Source of the DNA: CAIWHR01 sp963816925 | Lineage (GTDB): Bacteria > Pseudomonadota > Gammaproteobacteria > Burkholderiales > Casimicrobiaceae | Direction of reading: 5' to 3' | Length of the DNA: 64,000 nucleotides | Assembly: GCA_963816925.1 (NCBI GenBank) | Contig: CAWFMY010000007.1 | Span: 156,617 to 220,616, forward strand | Shown here: positions 1 through 9,940 of the stretch, in pieces | Position numbering within the stretch: the stretch's first letter is position 1 | Layout: each line of letters opens with the position of its first letter | Program-made: the position numbers and the translations under genes | The notes under the pieces: model-generated | Databases searched by the model: none | What the model saw: only the letters and a program-made list of their open reading frames with translations | What the model was told of the DNA's origin: nothing

Positions 1-139
1 GGTGTTGCCGCTCGCGCAGGCCGGTGACGCGGCCGATCGCGTGCAGCGACTGACGGTGATCGAAGCGGCGCCCGGCGGCTTCCGTGAGCAAACGTTCGAT
101 GCGGTAAGATTCGTACCGTTGCTGCCCGGCCTCGCCTGA
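1..139 (+). CDS. pcm: Protein-L-isoaspartate O-methyltransferase, C-terminal fragment
   Basis: The window opens inside a gene read from base 2 to a TGA at 137-139. The 45 visible residues end in RFVPLLPGLA, which matches the usual last strand of bacterial Pcm proteins. Pcm repairs isoaspartyl residues in damaged cytosolic proteins using S-adenosylmethionine. The identification rests on this tail and on the gene lying directly before nlpD and rpoS, the order seen in many proteobacteria. The catalytic part is outside the window, so only the tail can be judged. Confidence 0.75.
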   Translation, partial: VLPLAQAGDAADRVQRLTVIEAAPGGFREQTFDAVRFVPLLPGLA

Positions 140-168
140 GGCCGCACGCGGCGCTCTCATCGTGTTCG

Positions 169-1287
169 ATGCCTCGCTCCGACACCGCCGCCCCGACCCT
201 CCGCATACGATTCGCGCAATTGTGCGCATATTTGGCGATCGTCGTCCTTGCGCTCGTCGTCGCTGGCTGCGCGACACGCAAGCCGGCGCCCGTGGAGGAG
301 CGCTCGACGCGGGACGTCGCGCCCCGCGCCGACGCGCTGCCCCCGCGCCTGCCCTCCCGCCGGCGCCGCTGCCCGAGCCGGACACGCGTGCGCAGACCTA
401 CACGGTGAAGCGCGGCGACACGCTGTACAAGATCGCGCTCGACAACGGCCTCGATTACCGCGAGCTCGCGGCATGGAATTCGATCGAGAACGTAAACCTC
501 ATTCGCGAAGGCCAGGTATTGCGTCTTGCAGCGCCCGGCGAGGCGGCAACCACGGCCACCGGCGTGACGACGACACCGTTGCGCGCGCTGCCGCCGGTGG
601 AGACGGGCGAAACGCGACCGGCGGTGCCGCCGCCGGTCACGCCGCCCGGCCACGCCGGCCGTCACGCCCGCCCCGACGCCGGGGCTGCGCAATTCCGACA
701 ACTACAAGACGCAACCCAAGGCGCTGAAGGAGCCCTGGTCCGAACAGGCGTTGCGCGACGTCCAGCGCAGCGCGACCGCGCCGCCGCCTGCGGTGGCGCC
801 AGCACCGGCACCGGAACCGGCACCTCCGGCCGCCGTCGCCCGCGCGGAGCCCAAACCCGAGGCGAAGCCCGAACCGAGGACAGACCCGAAATCCGCGAAC
901 GCGTTGCCGGATGACGCAACTCCGAACTGGATCTGGCCGGCGACCGGCAAGCTCGTCACCGGAACCTCCGAGAATCCCAACCTCAAGGGCATCGACATCG
1001 CCGGCAAGGCAGGGCAGCCCGTCGTCGCCAGCGCCGCGGGCAAGGTCGTCTACGCGGGTTCGGGCATCCGCGGCTACGGCAAGCTCATCATCGTCAAGCA
1101 CAACGCGACGTGGCTCACGGCCTACGCGCACAACCGCGAAATCCTCGTGAAGGAAGGCCAGCAGGTCACGAAAGGCCAGTCGATCGCGGAGATGGGCAAC
1201 ACCGATTCCGACCAGGTGATGCTGCATTTCGAGATACGCCGGCACGGCACGCCGGTGGACCCGCTCAAGTTCCTGCCGCCGGCGTGA
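169..1287 (+). CDS. nlpD: NlpD-like murein hydrolase activator lipoprotein (two frameshifts)
   Basis: This is an outer-membrane lipoprotein that in E. coli activates the amidase AmiC at the division septum. The start at 169 gives a signal peptide ending in a lipobox (VVAGC). After a frame change near 345-360 a LysM domain follows (YTVKRGDTLYKIA). A second change near 645 enters a proline/alanine linker and then a LytM (M23) domain to 1287. The LytM site is degenerate: the usual H-x(3)-D reads KGIDIA and the HxH reads MLHFE. That fits an activator, not an active peptidase, as known for NlpD. The reading goes frame 1, 3, 1, which needs one missing base and later one extra base, probably sequence errors in GC-rich repeats. 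It sits just upstream of rpoS, which in relatives is partly transcribed from promoters inside nlpD. Confidence 0.85.
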
Positions 1288-1390
1288 TCATGCGCGGACT
1301 TGCCCGCTCCGCGGGCGCGCAAACTACGCAAAGGCAAAACCACGAGCCTGCGATGCCCGCCCGCCCGACAAGCGTGCTGGAGGTTGCACG

Positions 1391-2425
1391 ATGAGCGCCG
1401 CCGGGACGCCACGGCGCGCGCGCGTCGACGACGGTCCCGAGCTGCCGGGCATCGAGCATGCCGACCCGCCGCTTGCCGATGCCGTGGCCGAGCACGACGG
1501 CGACGCCCACACGCTGGCGCCGGAGCCCGACCGCTGGACGCGCGAGCTGCCTCTGGCCGAGCCCGAGCCCGGACTCTCGGCCGATTTCGTCAACGACATC
1601 GCGCAGATCTACTTCAACGAGATCGGCCAGCACACGCTGCTCAAGGCCGACGAGGAGCTTTCGCTCGCGCGGGCGATGGCGCAGGGCGACTTCGCGGCGC
1701 GCCAGCAGCTGATCGAGCGCAACCTGCGTCTCGTGGTCAGCATTGCGAAGCACTACACGAACCGCGGGCTCGCGCTGCCGGACCTGATCGAGGAAGGCAA
1801 TCTCGGGCTCATCCATGCGCTGGAGAAATTCGACGCCGAGCGCGGGTTCCGCTTCACGACCTACGCGACGTGGTGGATCCGGCAGTCGGTCGAGCGCGCG
1901 ATCATGAGCCAGTCGCGGACGATCCGGCTGCCGGCGCACGTGGTCAAGGAGCTGAATGTCGTGCTGCGCGCGATGCGGCACCTCGAGATGCACGGATTGC
2001 CGGACGGGCGCGAGGCAACGCTCGACGACGTCGCCCACCTGCTCGGCAAGCCCGTCGAGCAGGTGCGGCGCGTGCTGCGCTACAACGAGCACGTGACGTC
2101 GCTCGACGCGCCGATGGACCGCGACGGCGGCGTCTCGGTCGCGGAAGGCGTGGCGGACGAGAACGCGCTGGCGCCGGAGCTCCTGCTGCACAACTCGGAG
2201 ATCGAGGCGTGGGTGCGCCTCTGGCTCTCGGAGCTCAACGACCGCCAGCGCACGGTCATCGAGCGCCGTTACGGACTCAACGGCAAGGATGTCGCCACGC
2301 TCGAGGAGCTTTCCGGCGAGCTCGACGTCACGCGCGAGCGGGTGCGGCAGATCCAGTCCGAGGCGCTCGAGAAGCTGCGCGCGCGGCTCAAGCGCAGGGG
2401 CCTCGATCGCGACGCGCTGTTGTAA
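1391..2425 (+). CDS. rpoS: RNA polymerase sigma factor RpoS
   Basis: This is the stationary-phase/general-stress sigma factor, 344 residues, slightly longer than the about 330 of E. coli RpoS. After a variable acidic N-terminus come region 1.2 (DIAQIYFNEIGQHTLL), region 2 with the core-binding and -10-reading helix (FRFTTYATWWIRQSVERAI), region 3, and region 4 with a helix-turn-helix (TLEELSGELDVTRERVRQI). A TGGAGGT ribosome-binding site at 1378-1384 fixes the ATG at 1391. The place directly after nlpD separates it from the related RpoD and RpoH. No frameshift is seen. Confidence 0.95.
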   Translation: MSAAGTPRRARVDDGPELPGIEHADPPLADAVAEHDGDAHTLAPEPDRWTRELPLAEPEPGLSADFVNDIAQIYFNEIGQHTLLKADEELSLARAMAQGDFAARQQLIERNLRLVVSIAKHYTNRGLALPDLIEEGNLGLIHALEKFDAERGFRFTTYATWWIRQSVERAIMSQSRTIRLPAHVVKELNVVLRAMRHLEMHGLPDGREATLDDVAHLLGKPVEQVRRVLRYNEHVTSLDAPMDRDGGVSVAEGVADENALAPELLLHNSEIEAWVRLWLSELNDRQRTVIERRYGLNGKDVATLEELSGELDVTRERVRQIQSEALEKLRARLKRRGLDRDALL

Positions 2426-2436
2426 TCGCCAATTAA

Positions 2437-4545
2437 CTAGTATTGCGTGGCGCGATTGGCGCGCAACGCCGCCGGCGCGGGCAGCACCTCGATGGCGCGC
2501 GCGAGGCGGGCGAGCGCCGCTGCGCGCGCACGCTCCGCGCCGGCGGTGGCCGGCGGCGGTCCGTAGCGCAGCAGTGCGTAGGACTCCGCGATCACGCGAA
2601 ACGCCACCGCGAATTCCGGCCATCGCGCCGATGCCCGCGCGCCGAAGGCGAGCGGTCCTTCGTGCGGCTGCCGCGGCAATCCCGCGTGCGACAAGCGGCG
2701 GCACAGCGCGTCCCACAGAATGCGCGCCCGGTCGCCGCTGCGGCGCCGCCACCACGAGATGATCCCGAGCATCCCCGCGCCCCAAAGGCCGACCATCCCG
2801 GCGACGATCGCGGTGATGAGCGCGGCCGGCATCCGGTCGATGGTCCAATTGCGCCACAGCGAACGCTGCTTGTCGTAGTTGAACCCGATGACGTGGCGGC
2901 GCCAATCGTGGTTGAACGCATCCCACGTGAGCTGCACGTTCTTGAGCCACGGGTGGTCGAGCCGCGCCAGCAGCGGGACGAATTCGCTCGTCGGCAGCGC
3001 GCCGCCCAATCCGCGCTCGATGCGCGAGGGCGCGACCGCGCCGGTCGGATCGAAGCGGCGCCACTTTCCGCCGATCAGTGCCTCGGACCACGCGTGGGCG
3101 TCGGATTGGCGCACGATGAGGTAGCCGCCCGACGGATTGATTTCGCCGCCCTGGTAGCCGGTGACCACGCGCGCGGGAATTCCGGCCGCGCGCAGCAGCA
3201 CCACAAAGCTGCTCGCATAGTGCTCGCAAAAGCCGCGCCGCTGGTCGAAGAGGAATGCGTCGACGGGGTTGGGACCCGGGAGCAGCGGCGGGGCCAGCGT
3301 ATAGAAAAAGGATTCGGTGCGGAACCATTGCAGGACGGCGCGAATGTAGTCGCCGTCGTCGGGATGTTGCGCGCGAAGCTCGCGCGCGAACGCGGTGGTT
3401 CGCGGATTCGTATCGCGCGCGTCGTCGGGCAGCAGGAGGTTTTCGGCGCGTTCCGCTTCCGCCGCAATGCCGGAACCGGCGGCGTAGGCGTCGCCCAGGA
3501 CCGAGGTCTGCCGGTAGCGCACGGGTTGCGTGACAGGCGCGCGGGCGAACAGCCGCTGGTCGCCCGTCAGGATGCCCACCACCTCTGGCGTCGCGCTTCC
3601 CGTGGCGCCGGACTCCGCCGTGGGCGGGCCCGATGGAAGGTCCAGCGCAAAAAGCCACGCCTTCCAATGCGGCTCGAGCGTCACCCAGTACGATATTTCG
3701 CGGCCGGGCGGACGCGGCCCGCGCGGCGTTCGGCGGTCGACCGCGATCCATTCGCGACCGTCGAAGCGCGACATCACCGGTCCCCGCCAGTAACGCTGCG
3801 CCGGGGGCGGCACCGCGCCATCGAAGTCGACGCGAAAGGCGACCGCATCGCTCAACGAGAGGTCGCTGATCGACCCCGGCGCCATTTGTTCGGACAAGCC
3901 GGAATGCGAGCCCGCGTCGGTCGGCAGGCCCCACAGCGGACCGGCCAGGCGAGGGAACAGGACGAACAGCACGGCGGCGATCGGAATCCCCTGCACGAAG
4001 AGCTTTGCCGTTCGGGAAAGCGGCTCCCGCCAGCTGGCAAGCGGGAGATCGCGCAGCGACGGCTGCGCCAGCACCTGCAGCGTTGCGCCGAGCGCAGCGA
4101 GGGCCGGCACGGTGGCAACGGCGGCAAGCAGCGACTGGCTGTAGAAAAACGGCGTGACCATCTGGAAGCTTGCGAGGCAGACGAGCAGCGTGCCGTCGCG
4201 CGCGCTCCGCGCCTCGAGATACTTGATGCCCGCCAGCACGAAGAGGAAGGCGACGCAGGGGTCGCGGCCGATGAAATAGCCGAACGATGCCTTGATCGCG
4301 ATGCCGGCCGCGACCGCGAACAGCGCGAGCGCCCACGATGGAATCCGCGCCGGCTTTGCGTCGGCACGTATGCGGTCGCGATGCAGCAGCAGCATGCGCA
4401 AGGCGACGAGCATGATGCCGAACCCGGCGACCCAGATCGGCACGAACGGGGCCTGCGGCACCAACGTCGCCAGCAGGAAGACACCGAGCCAACGGATCTG
4501 TGCCGCCGACAGCGGCGGCCGCGGCGGCGCCGACGATGTTTTCAT
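2437..4545 (-). CDS. TgpA-like transglutaminase membrane protein (DUF3488)
   Basis: This is a 702-residue inner-membrane protein of the DUF3488/transglutaminase/DUF4129 family. The N-terminal quarter holds several hydrophobic helices (for example IRWLGVFLLATLVPQAP). A periplasmic transglutaminase-like core follows, with Cys about 440 (RGFCEHYAS), His about 484 (SDAHAW) and Asp about 499 (RFDPTG), a complete Cys-His-Asp triad. One more membrane helix and a cytosolic tail end the protein. The ATG at 4545 overlaps the stop of the DUF58 gene by four bases (ATGA), so the two are translationally coupled. In Pseudomonas the homologue TgpA is essential, but its substrate is not settled. It is the last gene of a leftward moxR-DUF58-tgpA operon. 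Confidence 0.85.
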   Translation of the reverse strand: MKTSSAPPRPPLSAAQIRWLGVFLLATLVPQAPFVPIWVAGFGIMLVALRMLLLHRDRIRADAKPARIPSWALALFAVAAGIAIKASFGYFIGRDPCVAFLFVLAGIKYLEARSARDGTLLVCLASFQMVTPFFYSQSLLAAVATVPALAALGATLQVLAQPSLRDLPLASWREPLSRTAKLFVQGIPIAAVLFVLFPRLAGPLWGLPTDAGSHSGLSEQMAPGSISDLSLSDAVAFRVDFDGAVPPPAQRYWRGPVMSRFDGREWIAVDRRTPRGPRPPGREISYWVTLEPHWKAWLFALDLPSGPPTAESGATGSATPEVVGILTGDQRLFARAPVTQPVRYRQTSVLGDAYAAGSGIAAEAERAENLLLPDDARDTNPRTTAFARELRAQHPDDGDYIRAVLQWFRTESFFYTLAPPLLPGPNPVDAFLFDQRRGFCEHYASSFVVLLRAAGIPARVVTGYQGGEINPSGGYLIVRQSDAHAWSEALIGGKWRRFDPTGAVAPSRIERGLGGALPTSEFVPLLARLDHPWLKNVQLTWDAFNHDWRRHVIGFNYDKQRSLWRNWTIDRMPAALITAIVAGMVGLWGAGMLGIISWWRRRSGDRARILWDALCRRLSHAGLPRQPHEGPLAFGARASARWPEFAVAFRVIAESYALLRYGPPPATAGAERARAAALARLARAIEVLPAPAALRANRATQY

Positions 4546-5543
4546 CGCGTTGTCGCGGGAAGCAGCGCCAATGCGGTGAGCGCGGTTCGCCGATGCTCGC
4601 GCCCTTGTCCCGCCGGCAGGGACAATCCGGGAAGATGGAGGGCGAACGGGCGCGCCACGCGCTCGGCGGCGAGCACCCAGGCGACAAGGCGCGCGATGCG
4701 GGCATCGGCGTCGAGCGCAGGCGGCAGCGCGTTCCAGGCGAGGTCCGCAGGTCCTTTGCTGCCGCCCCCTTCGAAATGCTTCGTATGCCAGCCCGCGCCG
4801 CGCGCGACCGCCTTCCACGCGACGCGCTGCAGCGGGTCTCCTGGTTGATAGGCCCGCAGGCCCGACAGGTCGGCGTCACCCTCGCTCGATTCGCTGTGGG
4901 CGTCCTCGCCTTCGCGACCCGCCGGCAGCGGCGGCGCGTCCGGTTCCGGAGCGGGGAACACGACACCCTGCAGGGGGAAGTGGACGTAGGCCCAGCCGCG
5001 CCACAGTCCGACGGGGAAATCAGACGACAACGTGACGCGACCGAGCGCAACGCGACCGCGCCTCGGTGCGGGGATCTCCAGCGTCACGGGCAATGCCGCA
5101 TCGGGGATGACGTCGACGGTGACCGTCGCGCTGCCGCCCGCGGCGAGCGATATCCCGTGCCGGGACGTCGCGCCACCGGAGATCGCGAGCGTGAACGGCA
5201 ACGTGCCGCCGGCGAAGGTCTCGCCCGCGGCCAGCGGCGCAAGCTCGACGCCGGCGAGGTTGCGGAACGTATGCAGCAGCGCCGCCGCGGCGAGGCCGGC
5301 AAGCAGGAACGTGACCGCGAAGCCCAGCGACAGCGCGTAGTTGAGCGAGGTGACCAGCATGATCGCGATCATTCCGAAGACCGCGAGGCCGCGTCGCGTC
5401 GGCAGGATGTAGATCCGGCTGTGCCGCAGCACTACCGCTTCGTGGTCGCCGGGATCCGTTCGGAACAGGCGCTGCCGATAGCGCGCGCGCCACGACCCGC
5501 GGGGCGCCCGCGTCACGCCGAGGGTGCGCGCGGAGGAGGGCAA
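4542..5543 (-). CDS. DUF58 domain-containing protein
   Basis: This 333-residue protein has two adjacent membrane helices near residues 55-95 (GLAVFGMIAIMLVTSLNYAL and a following Ala/Leu-rich one), then a beta-rich region. It ends with the DUF58 signature YQPGDPLQRVAWKAVARG, where the conserved Arg/Trp/Lys of the family are present. DUF58 proteins have a von Willebrand-A-like fold and usually occur next to MoxR AAA ATPases, as here. The pair is thought to act as chaperone and adaptor for assembly of envelope or redox proteins. It starts 12 bases after moxR and overlaps the transglutaminase gene by 4 bases. Its exact role is unknown. Confidence 0.85.
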   Translation of the reverse strand: MPSSARTLGVTRAPRGSWRARYRQRLFRTDPGDHEAVVLRHSRIYILPTRRGLAVFGMIAIMLVTSLNYALSLGFAVTFLLAGLAAAALLHTFRNLAGVELAPLAAGETFAGGTLPFTLAISGGATSRHGISLAAGGSATVTVDVIPDAALPVTLEIPAPRRGRVALGRVTLSSDFPVGLWRGWAYVHFPLQGVVFPAPEPDAPPLPAGREGEDAHSESSEGDADLSGLRAYQPGDPLQRVAWKAVARGAGWHTKHFEGGGSKGPADLAWNALPPALDADARIARLVAWVLAAERVARPFALHLPGLSLPAGQGREHRRTALTALALLPATTR

Positions 5544-5555
5544 GGCGGTGGACGC

Positions 5556-6515
<960 letters not shown>

Positions 6516-6696
6516 GGGGGAGGGGATCCGGGATTGAGGGGCGCAGCCACTGTACTGGGGAGGAACGGCCTAGTCACGACCGACGGGCACCGGATACACT
6601 CCATTCAGCGGCCCCGACGGCGCCATTCTGCCACCCGGTTCAGCCGTTCCAGCACCGTTGGTCCCCGCAACCGCAGGAAAGTTCGAAGCAATCGCC

Positions 6697-7623
6697 GTGC
6701 CGACCGCCTTCATCTCCCATCCGTCCTCGCTCCTGCACGACATGGGGCCGTACCACCCGGAATGCCCCGACCGGCTGCAGGCCATCGGCGACCGCCTCAT
6801 CAGCGCCGGGCTCGACGGCTACCTCCAGCACCACGAGGCGCCCGCGGCCACGCACGAGCAGCTCGCGCGCGTCCATGGGGAAGGCTATCTCGCCACGCTC
6901 GAGGCCGAAAGTCCGGCCTCGGGTCTGCATTACATCGATCCCGACACGGCGATGTGCCCGCATTCGCTGACCGCGGCACAACACGCGGCGGGCGCGCTGG
7001 TGCTCGCGACCGACCTCGTCGCCGGCGGCATGTGTTCCACCGCGTTCTGCGCAGTCCGGCCGCCCGGACATCATGCGGAGCGCAATCGGGCGATGGGCTT
7101 CTGCCTCCTCAACAACGTCGCCGTCGGCGCCGCCCACGCGCTCGCCGCACACGGATTGGAGCGCGTCGCGATCATCGACTTCGACGTCCACCACGGCAAC
7201 GGCACCGAGGAAATCTTCGCCGACGATCCGCGCGTGCTGATGGTGTCCACGTTCCAGCATCCGCTCTATCCGTATTCGGGCACGACGCCGCTCGGGCCCA
7301 ACATGGTGAACATCCCGTTGCCCGCGGGCAGCGGCGGCGACGCGTTCCGCGCGGCGGTGACCGACCACTGGATGCCCGCGCTCGAAGCGCATCGACCCGA
7401 ATTGATCTACATCTCGGCGGGCTTCGACGCGCATCGCGAGGATCCGCTTGCCGGCCTGAAGCTGACCGAGGCCGACTATGCATGGGTGACGCGCGCGCTG
7501 TTGCGCGTCGCCCGCGACCATGCGAAGGGCCGCATCATCTCGACGCTCGAAGGCGGCTACGCGCTCGGCGCGCTCGGCCGCAGCGTGGCCGAGCACATTC
7601 GCGAACTGCTCGTCGCGGCGTGA
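6697..7623 (+). CDS. Histone deacetylase family (acetylpolyamine/acetoin amidohydrolase-like) protein
   Basis: This zinc-dependent deacetylase-fold enzyme has about 308 residues. Visible family marks are HDMGPYHPECPDRL near the N-terminus, RPPGHHAE (the two catalytic histidines), the zinc ligands in DFDVHHGNGTEE and the later Asp in SAGFDAHREDPL, and the closing EGGY. Bacterial members remove acetyl groups from small amines or from proteins, and the substrate cannot be told here. The GTG at 6697 is chosen because the protein then begins VPTAFISHPSSLLHDMG, the usual family N-terminus. A TTG at 6658 would add 13 unlike residues. It is divergent from moxR and followed after 15 bases by a GNAT gene, an interesting deacetylase/acetyltransferase pairing. 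Confidence 0.9.
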   Translation: MPTAFISHPSSLLHDMGPYHPECPDRLQAIGDRLISAGLDGYLQHHEAPAATHEQLARVHGEGYLATLEAESPASGLHYIDPDTAMCPHSLTAAQHAAGALVLATDLVAGGMCSTAFCAVRPPGHHAERNRAMGFCLLNNVAVGAAHALAAHGLERVAIIDFDVHHGNGTEEIFADDPRVLMVSTFQHPLYPYSGTTPLGPNMVNIPLPAGSGGDAFRAAVTDHWMPALEAHRPELIYISAGFDAHREDPLAGLKLTEADYAWVTRALLRVARDHAKGRIISTLEGGYALGALGRSVAEHIRELLVAA

Positions 7624-7638
7624 TGGCCGGGAAAAGCG

Positions 7639-8172
7639 TTGCTTGAAACCGCGCGCCTCAACCTGCGCGAGCTGACGGTCGACGACGCCGACTTCATCGT
7701 CGCGCAGCTGAACGACCCCGATTTCATCCGCAACGTCGCCGATCGCGGCGTGCGCACGGCGGAGGCCGCGCGGACCTACCTCCTGGACGGGCCGCTGGCG
7801 AGCTACCGGCGCCACGGCTTCGGCCTCTGGCTCGTCGAGTCGAGGGATTCGCGCACGCCGATGGGCCTCTGCGGCCTCATCAAGCGCGACAGCCTCCCGG
7901 ACGTCGACCTGGGCTACGCTTTCCTGCCGCCGTTTCGCGGACACGGCTTCGCGCTCGAAGCGGCGACGGCGTCGATGGCGTTTGGCCGAACGTTGGGATT
8001 GACGCGCGTGGTGGCGATCGTGTCGCCGCACAACGCGGCTTCCATCAAGCTGCTGGCGAAACTCGGGTTCCGCTACGAGCGGCGCATGCGTCTCGCCGAC
8101 GACGCCGAAGAGCTCGCGCTGTTTGCGTCAGCGCCGCCGGCGCACGCGCCAGGCCAGCGCGGCGAGCATTAA
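7639..8172 (+). CDS. GNAT family N-acetyltransferase (RimJ/RimL-like)
   Basis: This 177-residue protein resembles ribosomal-protein alanine acetyltransferases: TARLNLRELTVDDADFIVAQ at the start, the acetyl-CoA loop PPFRGHGFALEAATA, and SPHNAASIKLLAKLGFRYE near the end. It would transfer acetyl from acetyl-CoA to an amino group; the target is unknown. The start is probably the TTG at 7639, because no ATG or GTG fits this frame before the conserved TARLNLREL. The last 45 bases overlap the 3' end of the convergent IPTL-CTERM gene, so one of the two stops may be misplaced by sequence error, or the two genes truly overlap tail to tail. Confidence 0.8.
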   Translation: MLETARLNLRELTVDDADFIVAQLNDPDFIRNVADRGVRTAEAARTYLLDGPLASYRRHGFGLWLVESRDSRTPMGLCGLIKRDSLPDVDLGYAFLPPFRGHGFALEAATASMAFGRTLGLTRVVAIVSPHNAASIKLLAKLGFRYERRMRLADDAEELALFASAPPAHAPGQRGEH

Positions 8173-9816
8173 TGCGGACAATCCCGCGATACCCGCCGGC
8201 GACAGCGTTGGCACGTCGTTCGGGACCGGCGCGCCGACGACCAGCGTCGCGCCTGCGTCCGCAAGCGCCGCCGCCGTCTGGTCGTTGAAGAAGCCCGGCG
8301 TCGTCGTGCCGCCGCCCACGCGCGGAATCACGTTCGGTTTGGTCCCGACCGTCAGCGCCTTCACGTTGACCACGACCGAACACGACGCTCCGGCGGCAAG
8401 CCCCGCGCCGGCGAGCCCGAACGTCGCGGCCCCGGCAACGGCGGTCATTGCGCCGCCGCACGTGTTGGACACCAACGGCGGTGCATCGAGAACGACACCC
8501 GCGGGAAGGTCGTCGGTGAACCCGACGTTGGTGAAGAGCGCGCCGACTGGGGCCGGCGCGCAGGTGGCGACCGGCGCGCTCAGCGTGACGGTGAGCGTCG
8601 TCGAGCCCCCGGTCGGGACTGTCGCGACGCCGAAGTTCTTGACGATCTGCGGACCGTGCAGCGCCAGCGGATTCTCGCCGGTGACCACGATGACGTTGCC
8701 GCAGGCGTCGCCGGTGCTGAAATACGCGCGATAGCCGGCGCCGACGGCGACGACCTCGGGCGAGCTGAAGTTGGAACTGTTCGGCAGGCCATCCACGAGC
8801 ACGCCGTTGCCGTTGGCGTACACGCCTGCGGCGGTGGTCCAGGTCGCGCCGTCGTCCGCCGACTCGACGTAATAGATCTGCTTCGCGCGCCGGGCCGCGG
8901 TCGCGACGTCGCGAAACGTGTAGTACGCGCCGACGATCCCGCCCTGCTGCTGCAGCGCGCGGCCCGAGTTGTGCACGTACGACGGCAGGAGCGCCGGAAA
9001 CGCGAGGCACTGGTTCGGGCCGCCGAATGGCAGGACCCAGCAATAGGGCGTTCCCGTGAACAGATCCGCTTCGCTCGTGCCCCAGATGCCGGAGAGCGTC
9101 GGGCGCGTTCCATCGGTGTAGACATATCGGCCCATCCCGCCGCCCCACAGCAGCGGATTGACCGGCGGCCCGCTGTTGAACTGCGTGTCCTGGCGCAGGT
9201 ACAGGTTGCCGTTGACCATGCCGAACGAACCGACCATGTTGCCGCCGGGACCGAGCGGCGTATCCGCGAGTGAAGGCAGCGGTCCCCGCTGCACGACGTT
9301 GAGGTTGCCGATCGCGGGGCCGATGTTCCAGACATTCGCGTTGTAGTTGTAGCGGCCGGTGTTGGTTTCGTTCGGCGACCAGATCGTCAGGAACCACTCT
9401 GCGCCGATCCTGTCGACGCGCAGGAAATTGACCGACGGCTCGCTCGTCGCGCCCACGCCCGGGATCTGCGTCCACCAATTCGCGGGCGGGTTGAGCTTTC
9501 CGACGGACGTGAACGTGAAGCCGTCGGGCGACGTCGCATAGGTGATGTCCGACACCTGCATGTCGGCCGGTGTCGTCGTGTCGCCGCCGTTCAGCACCCA
9601 GAGGTGATAGAGGCCGTCGGCCGGGTTGAACGCGACCGAGTTGCGCAGCGAGTTCTGCGTCGCCGGATGGAGCGGCGACCCGATGGGTACGCCGTCGAGC
9701 TTGACGACGGTCGTGTTGAGCGGAAATGGAACCGGCGCCGCGGTGGCGTCGTGGGCGAAGAGCATGAAAGCCGCAATCAGTGAAGCGACGGCGTTTTTGC
9801 TCGTGTTTTTTATCAT
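8128..9816 (-). CDS. Exported protein with IPTL-CTERM type sorting tail
   Basis: This 562-residue secreted protein has a signal peptide of about 26 residues (KNAVASLIAAFMLFAHDATA). Residues about 55-380 are beta-rich, with repeats such as SVAFNPADGLYHLWVLN and IYYVESADDGATWT. They resemble the blades of five-bladed glycoside-hydrolase or sialidase propellers. A domain of beta-sandwich type follows (about 395-500), of the kind found in DUF11-like surface proteins. The C-terminus VPTLSPAGIAGLSALMLAAL plus a run of arginines is the IPTL-CTERM plan: a short motif, a hydrophobic helix and a basic end. In betaproteobacteria that tail is recognised by an exosortase-type enzyme for envelope sorting. 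No exosortase gene is in the window. Enzymatic function is unproven. Confidence 0.75.
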   Translation of the reverse strand: MIKNTSKNAVASLIAAFMLFAHDATAAPVPFPLNTTVVKLDGVPIGSPLHPATQNSLRNSVAFNPADGLYHLWVLNGGDTTTPADMQVSDITYATSPDGFTFTSVGKLNPPANWWTQIPGVGATSEPSVNFLRVDRIGAEWFLTIWSPNETNTGRYNYNANVWNIGPAIGNLNVVQRGPLPSLADTPLGPGGNMVGSFGMVNGNLYLRQDTQFNSGPPVNPLLWGGGMGRYVYTDGTRPTLSGIWGTSEADLFTGTPYCWVLPFGGPNQCLAFPALLPSYVHNSGRALQQQGGIVGAYYTFRDVATAARRAKQIYYVESADDGATWTTAAGVYANGNGVLVDGLPNSSNFSSPEVVAVGAGYRAYFSTGDACGNVIVVTGENPLALHGPQIVKNFGVATVPTGGSTTLTVTLSAPVATCAPAPVGALFTNVGFTDDLPAGVVLDAPPLVSNTCGGAMTAVAGAATFGLAGAGLAAGASCSVVVNVKALTVGTKPNVIPRVGGGTTTPGFFNDQTAAALADAGATLVVGAPVPNDVPTLSPAGIAGLSALMLAALAWRVRRRR

Positions 9817-9940
9817 GGGCGCGATTCTGCGCGCCGGTGCGGGTCATGGCAAGGAAGGGGCGGGTTCTCGGTACAATGGCGGAGCGTGCACGCGCGATGA
9901 CGAAGCGCATGTGGATGCGTCAGTTGCAAACGGAGGCGCG

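Noticed and set aside
169..1287. Programmed ribosomal frameshifting in nlpD or other broken genes
   Set aside because: The breaks are scattered over many unrelated genes, in both directions, and mostly in ordinary sequence without slippery heptamers plus structures.
1265..5050. Very long minus-strand open frame (1261 codons) and similar long frames opposite real genes
   Set aside because: They cross rpoS and the transglutaminase gene, have Arg/Ala/Pro-rich shadow composition and no domain. High GC with GC-rich third positions creates such frames.
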